Source: Bugula neritina (taxonomy: Eukaryota > Bryozoa > Gymnolaemata > Cheilostomatida > Bugulidae). From it: DNA of 64,000 nt. This document shows, in pieces, positions 58,401-64,000 of the stretch (its first letter is position 1; each line of letters starts with the position of its first letter). The notes beneath the pieces are model-generated. The model ran no database searches and was not told the origin of the DNA. It saw nothing but the letters and a program-made list of their open reading frames with translations. Made by a program: the position numbers and the translations under genes. The stretch is from assembly GCA_964035545.1 (NCBI GenBank), contig OZ037769.1:15366633-15430632 (forward strand), in the 5' to 3' direction.

Positions 58401-60104
58401 ACTGCAAGTATATACACTGTGTACATATTATCTATTATATGTAGACTACCACTAACCTAATCTAATTTATATTCCATTATAAATCACACTGGCCATAATT
58501 TGTAGTATATTAGATTTTATGGCTCACTAATATTAATATTGAATGTCACATAAATGCAGCTGCAGTCCTATACACAGTATAAATTATTATTGTATAGACT
58601 GGTATTTCAAGTGGCTTCACCCTATTATTTCCTTTAACAGCCTATTTATACTCATAATTTATAGCGCTGGATCTTCGTAAACCCACCAGGTGAAGGGGTG
58701 ATCGTCACTCCAACCTGCCTCTTCAGCCTTCTCTTGCCCAGTGATCCCCTACCCTTGCTAATCACCACTTGCCATCCAATTACGCCATGACTTAGCTTTC
58801 TGCCGAGACTTCCATCTTTTGCGGAAGTTTCTAGTCTCTCTAGAATATCCATCTGATTCGACTTGACAATCCCGCAGCCGACGTTCCAGTACAGCACGCT
58901 GCTCGTCTCGGCACTGTGAGACGTCTGCTTCTTCTGATCGCCGACTCCCGAGACGAGGGCAGACGCAGGGTCAGCAACATCCTCTACGGTCTGCGAGCGA
59001 AGAGATACGTGCTGCGGCTTCAGCGAGAGATACTCACTCAAGTCTCGTATTAAATTGTATCTCTCGTGAGGTCGCAAGGTGATCATGTTGGCGTTCACAG
59101 TGACCTTGACCTGAGTAAGAGAGTCCTGTGGTTTGCATACGACAGGCTCTTCGCTGGAGTGAGTCGGCTCGGCCACATCTCGGAGGTCAGTGGAGCGTAC
59201 AGTGATGGCGAAGAGGTCATTGTCTGCAGACAGGATGTATGTGCCTCTGTCCTTGCCACTCGGTACGCCTAGCAGTGTAGAACTCAGTGTGTCGTACGTA
59301 AGCCAAGTCGGTAAACTGGATTTGCCGACTTCAATCACCTACCAGATAAAATGAATATATATTTGTTTTCAAAGTAACAGGAAATGTAGGAATTCGGAAG
59401 AGTTAGGTGGAGCTGTTTATCTATGACGAGTTGAAACTTTCATCATTACCTTATCAAACAAAGACTCAAAAATGTGAATTTTGTTTCTAATGTTAGCATT
59501 TAACCACAGTTTTACACCACCATAAGTTGTGTATAACAACTACTACTTTAATTATTGATAAATTTTAAATAAGAATCAAGCAAAAGGAAAATATACAATT
59601 TTTACATGGCACAAGTAAGACAAAAAATGTTTATGCCTAATTGCAGTGAATGCAAATTTATGTATATTTTTCATCCTACAATTTTTACACCACACCTTGT
59701 GATATTTTCTCAAATACTGCTTACTCAAAGAACTTAGCTTGCCTTGTGCATTTTGTTACATTTTATCAAAGGTGATTGCTTCACGTTTTATGTCATAAAA
59801 GGAAGAAGAGTACAAAAGTTGCAAGACGTGAGCAATTAAATAAGAATTTGTAACAATACATAAAGCATAGTTTGCCACGTGATGTTTACATATGACTACT
59901 TATAGTAAATAAAAGAGCTTGTGAAGACCTCCTTGTTATTGCAGTTAGTAGTAGTAGTGTTAGTAGTAGTAGTACTAGTACTAGTAGTAGCAGTGTTAGT
60001 AGAGTTAGTAGTAGTGTTGGTAGTAGTAGTAGTAGTACTAGTAGTAGTAGTAGTAGTAGTGTTAGTAGAGTTAGTAGTAGTGTTGGTAGTAGTAGTAGTA
60101 GTAC

Positions 60105-60142
<38 letters not shown>

Positions 60143-61724
60143 CTAGTAGTAATAGTGGTAGTAGTAGTGTAGTAGTAGTAGTAGTAATGGTAGTAGTAGT
60201 AGTAGTAGTAGTAATAGTACTAGTAGTACTAACTGGTAGTACTACTAGCAAAAGTTACAACAGTTCAGGGTAGAAGTTATCAGCATTAATTTGCTTCTCG
60301 AAATCAAAATTCTAGTAGAAATGCACCGAAGCCGACTAGTATTGATTTTAACTAAAGAGTTGATATGAACATTGAGTATTTAATATTTGCAACTGGCCAC
60401 CAGCCACACTAACTTGAAAGCAGAATTGCCACCCTTTAAAGTCTAAGAGAAACAAGGTCACATTCTACCACCATTAATAACTCCCAGGCAAACCACTGTA
60501 GAAAATAAAAAGCGATAAAACTGTCCAAAGAGGTTCTAAAGTCAAAACTTACAGGAAAGTTTCAACAGTGTCTGTCTGTAACAAGATTTATTTATGTGAA
60601 CTTTTATTCTGCGCTATAAATAAAGCAGGAAAACATTTATTCAAATTAAATCTTTTTATAAAGTTTTTTTTTGCAATTAGAATAACAAATAGACATTAAT
60701 CTTGTCACTTACTGTTGCAAGAGAAAAAAAACTTGGCTTCAGTTTGATGAGGGAAAACTCAAGCCAAGTATGTAAAATTCATGTGAAAGTAGAAGGCTGG
60801 GTCCATGCAGGATGATGCAAAGGCTATGTTTCAAAGGTCGAAGATGGAGTAGCAAATGCACAGTGAAAGAGTGAAAAATATTGTTATGAACAAAGAAAGT
60901 TATCTTATTACACATCGATGACATACAATGAAATACAATACAAGATGTAACAACTAGCTTGGATAATTTGTTTGAAAAGTTGAAACATCAAAGAAACACA
61001 CCTTTAATTTGGTGCACACAGGAGTGTTGGACTTACACTTAAAATTTATTATAAAATGTAGAAATACTATGATTCGTGAATTTATCAATATAAATATCAG
61101 ATTATCCTACAAGCAGGTTGAAATGACATATATTGTGAAATGCTGCATTGGTAGGTTTTCTAATTGGTGCAAGAAACCACTGCTGAACTAAATGATACTG
61201 ATTAAGACATACCACAACTAATAATTATACTCAAGTTAGCACTTGATCACCAGGTGAGGTTAACCCAGCCGGCATTTGACACATCAATAATCATAATCTA
61301 TCTCAGTTCTCCCATGGCAGGTCATTAAATTACAAATGTAATTCATTTTAAAACTTTATTAAACTGTAAAATCTTAGAGAATTTCCACCTTTTTCTCAAA
61401 GACTGATTTTATAATCAAATACGTTATAGTAACAAACTAGGATCCAGACTTGTAATGTTAATCTCATCTAAAACGCATTCACCAGTGTCAGTCATTGCAA
61501 AATGCTTCAAAAAGCCACATTGTCAAGTTATTGCTCTTGCTGTGGCGAGAAGAACAGAGGTTTGATTCATGACAACAAATTACCTTTGTGTCAGCACTCT
61601 TGCCGGGCAGCGTGTACAGGAACTGTCTGTCCACATACGCTGCCACATCAGGTAGATTTGATGTTGAGTCAGCAAATGTCATATACAGCAATCCTTGTAG
61701 AATAATATACAGGCAAAGTGTCAT
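45463..61724 (-). CDS. DAG1: Dystroglycan, complete, with an extra CADG-S6 module
   Basis: Dystroglycan links extracellular laminin-type ligands to dystrophin and the cytoskeleton. Coding exons on the minus strand: 61724-61584, 59338-58687, 58295-58259, 57026-55391, 50910-50758, 48821-48585, 48230-48022, 47012-46781, 46458-45463. All are GT-AG and join in frame to 1430 aa. Order: signal peptide (1-19), CADG 1 and S6 domain 1 (about 20-250, with LPTWLTYD, WNVGCGI and VIGWQVV), furin-like RRLKR (250-254), TPT motif (266-268), Thr/Pro mucin (277-800), CADG 2 (about 840-950), S6-like 2 (about 955-1070), CADG 3 (about 1085-1170), SEA-like domain with G1226-S1227 cleavage site, membrane segment (about 1316-1340) and a 90-residue tail. 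The tail has GVPVVMEGEL, PPAY (1392-1395) and ETTPL like vertebrate beta-dystroglycan but stops before the terminal PPPY. The start ATG is the one preceding the hydrophobic leader; the 5' UTR is not mapped. Confidence 0.93.
46781..50910 (-). other. Dystroglycan extra CADG 2 and S6-like 2 module
   Basis: Exons 50910-50758, 48821-48585, 48230-48022 and the first part of 47012-46781. LKMSSGQLFTYQMPTDLFSD and GSWLSFDKINNELLALPLD are CADG strands. QMLDLVYTLNPLLIG to LCPTDVNSKDLKTLRQL resembles an S6/SEA-type fold. CADG 3 then begins within 47012-46781 at LVAVEGELFKVEVPVNLFED. Confidence 0.78.
47028..47268. repeat. Minisatellite next to dystroglycan exon 8
   Basis: About eleven 20-bp units (GAGTGAGACTTGGGGAAAAT and variants) directly upstream, on the minus strand, of the acceptor at 47012. 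Confidence 0.92.
52393..52797. repeat. 14-bp minisatellite
   Basis: About 30 units of CCTACACTATATAA with 9-bp deletion variants (TCTACACTATA) in dystroglycan intron 4. Confidence 0.96.
53411..53466. repeat. Short tandem and inverted repeat
   Basis: GATACGAGTGTC in tandem, bounded by GAGTACGA and TCGTACTC, giving a small hairpin in dystroglycan intron 4. Confidence 0.6.
54640..54895. repeat. GACTGACTAA-type tandem repeat
   Basis: Imperfect repeats, including two near-identical 60-bp copies around TGAGTCAGTGAGTCTGTGAC, in dystroglycan intron 4. Confidence 0.88.
55391..57026 (-). other. Dystroglycan mucin-like exon
   Basis: 545 codons, mostly heptads of the type PVPTTTT, PAPTTTT and LAPTTTT (about 60), flanked by Ser/Pro-rich ends. 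It should be heavily O-glycosylated. As DNA it is a 21-bp minisatellite (GTAGTTGTGGGTACAGGTGTT read on the plus strand gives the unit in reverse), and both antisense frames are open only because of the repeat. Length probably varies between individuals. Confidence 0.93.
57027..58258 (-). other. Dystroglycan intron 3
   Basis: AT-rich intron between the mucin exon and the microexon. A 76-codon plus-strand frame near 57768 has no recognisable domain. Confidence 0.75.
58259..58295 (-). other. 37-nt dystroglycan microexon with TPT motif
   Basis: Acceptor TTTGTAG and donor GTAAGT flank 37 nt encoding TPTQTSTQISS. Its length and phase exactly bridge exon 59338-58687 (phase 1) to exon 57026-55391 (phase 2). 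Confidence 0.85.
59339..61583 (-). other. Dystroglycan intron 1
   Basis: A 2.2-kb intron containing the TAG trinucleotide repeat at 59946-60245 and otherwise unremarkable AT-rich sequence. Confidence 0.8.
59946..60245. repeat. TAG/TAC trinucleotide repeat
   Basis: About 300 bp of interrupted AGT repeats with GTT, ACT and AAT variants. The long Val/Leu-rich frames through it are repeat artefacts. Confidence 0.96.
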
Positions 61725-64000
61725 TGTGCAGTGTGAACTTTACCAGCTGGTTTAACCTAAAATCATATAATCTTTGGTTGTTTGAAAACAGAAATAGTCA
61801 TATTTTAATATTGATACTATCTTGCATGTAAGCAGTGTAACAGAATTTCCTCAAACCCAACTAAATTTCTTATAATGCCAGTTGTTTATCTACACAGTCA
61901 TAACAATAATTTGTTAGTTTAAGAATATGATGACTATAATAGGCAGCTAGAAGTTAGCTGTATACAATGAGTGTAAGGGCAACAGTTTCATTCCACTAGC
62001 CAATATCACATCAATAAGACCTTATGATAATACTATGATTGTTTTAGAAGTAATTTCAAAGTACATGTTTTATAGAAACTAAATTCCAGTTTTTCAGATT
62101 ACAAATTGATGCTTCAACACTTTAACTAATTATATAATTCTGATCTGATGCATGCTCTACACATCTGACCGTGTTTATTATATTATGTTATATTATTATA
62201 CATTTAAATCATCAAAATATTTTTGAAAGCCAGTCACTCATTTGTCACAAGGAAAAGTAAAAGGTTTATGTCGGTGACTTAAGTTGTTGGTTTATTAATA
62301 TTATACTAAAACAGCTGCATAAAACTAATTATTAAAGTTATGCTGAAAGGTTTATGATAAAGTTTTGCAGAAGCCTTGTTTTTAAAATAAAATTATTCAG
62401 AAAAAACTTCAATGTATTGGTAGTAGCTGATTTAGTTCTTGTCTACTTTATTACTACAACCAACAGACTTTTATTACTTTTTCCCACAAATAGAAATTTG
62501 AATTTATTATATTCATTAGCGTTTTTGTTTATGAATAGTTTCAGCTTTACTGTTCTCTTTTGAACATGTATTCTTTCTTTCTTCCCTTACACAAGTAAGT
62601 TCAAGTTTAAATTGTTTTCCAAATTACAAGTTTACCCAGTGTTATTATTACCAGTACCACAGTCATTATTATTCTATTCTATATGTATCAACGCTCATTA
62701 AATATGGTAAAATAAAGCAATAGTATTCCAACCTTATTATCTTTCTAAAACTCTAAGTTAGTGTTACACTAACAAAGTATCAATAAAAAGTTTAGATGTG
62801 ATCACCTCTACAAATGTAGTTGATTATTATTATACTTTTTTATAAACAATACACTTATTGTCAGATCATGACTAGGAGACTGAATATCACTATCACTATC
62901 ACTATGAGACTGAGTATGAGTGTTGTCCTACTGGTACTGATAGTATGAATATTACCATCACAATAATGATGATAGTCATATTCATATTGATAATGATAAA
63001 CTTATTACAAGTTTAATCATAATGATTGCCATCCTTATAAAGCTAAAACTCCAAGCTTAAGGCTAGCGACTAAGTAGCAATAATTATAATACTAAACATT
63101 CTGATTTTCCATATTCAATTCCATGGCCATACTTGAACTTCATGGTCATAGTCATAGTAATAGGTGATACTGATAGTGATAATAGAAACATTAACTAATA
63201 GTAATACTAGTAATTGTAAGTCTAATAACTATAAGATTTATACTTAATATTATAGTTATACCAACCTATATAGTGATATACCATTGATAAATTAAAATAC
63301 TTTGATTTTTAAGAGCCGCACTATAGGGCTAAACAACTTCTTACTAGCAAATAAAAGACGGATTTGTGCGTGGAACATTTATAAACAATGATGCTACAGT
63401 CGGAGCGCACCTGAACGGTGTTACAGGAACACTTGGAAAATAGCATTTTAGGTTGCCACAACTTACTCCATGCTTGATTTTAATCACGTGGTTTGCAGAC
63501 TTGTCCAATCCGTGTAAGCTATTAAGCTGTCAAAAGTAAACATAGATTTGTCTGTCTATCAAATTGAGCATGATTGGTTAGTTTGAGTACTTACGTCTAC
63601 CATTGGTCAAAAGTTTCACCAATGAATTTCATACGTAAGGCGAGCACAATAGTAAACTTTCTACTCATCATCTAATACGGAAATCCGATGCAAGTTGTTG
63701 TGGTCTGTTTCCTTACGGTAACTATTGTTTACTTTGTTACATTTAAATGCTCTCAACTTTTTTGTATGTAGTATATATCAACTAAGTTTAGCTATTTTTA
63801 AAGGTGTGTCACTTTTTATTTGAATTTACAGTTTTAGCTATTTGAATTTTGGATTAAGAGTGGTGTTATGTTGAAAATACTTTAGAGTTTAGACTAACTT
63901 CAACTTGAAGTTAAAGTTTCAACTTAAAGTTAAACTTTAACTTAAAGATTAAAAGTAAAATTAAGTCATGTTGATATAGATGTTAATAGTTTTACTGGAT
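61725..64000. other. Dystroglycan 5' flank
   Basis: Expected 5' UTR and promoter of dystroglycan; no clear TATA box or gene. GATA/TATC-type simple sequence lies at about 62880-63250, and short self-complementary AACTTTAA/TTAAAGTT motifs near 63890-63950. Confidence 0.6.

Larger units (their letters stand above)
58687..61724 (-). other. Dystroglycan N-terminal module (signal peptide, CADG 1, S6-1, furin site)
   Basis: Exon 61724-61584 encodes MTLCLYIILQGLLY plus the first CADG strand. Exon 59338-58687 continues VIEVGKSSLPTWL, the S6 fold and the basic RRLKRQ site. These align with the alpha-dystroglycan N-terminal domain, which is removed by furin in vertebrates. Confidence 0.9.

Noticed and set aside
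59886-60251. Leu/Val-rich frames on both strands
   Set aside because: Translation of the TAG trinucleotide repeat in dystroglycan intron 1.

Overview
This is eukaryotic, animal nuclear DNA. It is AT-rich, the genes are split by GT-AG introns, there are many short tandem repeats and several foldback (MITE-like) elements, and nothing bacterial. The protein families (creatine-kinase-clade phosphagen kinases and a complete dystroglycan) indicate a bilaterian invertebrate. I favour a lophotrochozoan, but the sequence alone does not fix the phylum.

Bases 1-43951, plus strand: a tandem array of three paralogous genes, here called PK-A (5'-truncated by the window edge, 268-7784), PK-B (14622-29183) and PK-C (31591 or 34754 or 36000 to 43951). 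Each has 17-18 coding exons at matching positions. Each encodes two phosphagen kinase domains in one chain. Splicing the exons I assign gives uninterrupted frames of 759 aa (PK-B), 748 aa (PK-C) and 794 aa plus a missing N-terminus (PK-A). In all three, domain 1 (D1) keeps the active-site Cys, the NEED motif and the nucleotide-binding Arg residues. In all three, domain 2 (D2) has lost the Cys and most of those Arg residues, so D2 is a pseudoenzyme domain retained through two duplications. D1 belongs to the creatine kinase clade but has a shortened specificity loop and a Glu typical of arginine kinase, so the substrate is probably not creatine. PK-C appears to have three alternative 14-nt first coding exons. 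PK-A carries an added Lys/Glu/Ala/Pro-rich acidic tail.

Bases 45463-61724, minus strand: a complete dystroglycan gene, convergent with PK-C. Nine coding exons join in frame to 1430 aa. In order these give a signal peptide, CADG-S6 module 1, a furin-like site, a 37-nt microexon with a TPT motif, a long Thr/Pro mucin segment, an extra CADG-S6 module not found in vertebrates, CADG 3, a SEA-like domain with the G-S cleavage site, one membrane segment, and a short tail that keeps a PPxY but lacks the vertebrate C-terminal PPPY.

The remainder is introns and intergenic DNA with minisatellites, often lying directly against splice sites, and MITE-like inverted repeats. 61725-64000 lies upstream of dystroglycan and shows no gene.

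The two systems fit muscle or other contractile tissue (ATP buffering; linkage of cytoskeleton to matrix), but nothing in the sequence shows that they are functionally linked.
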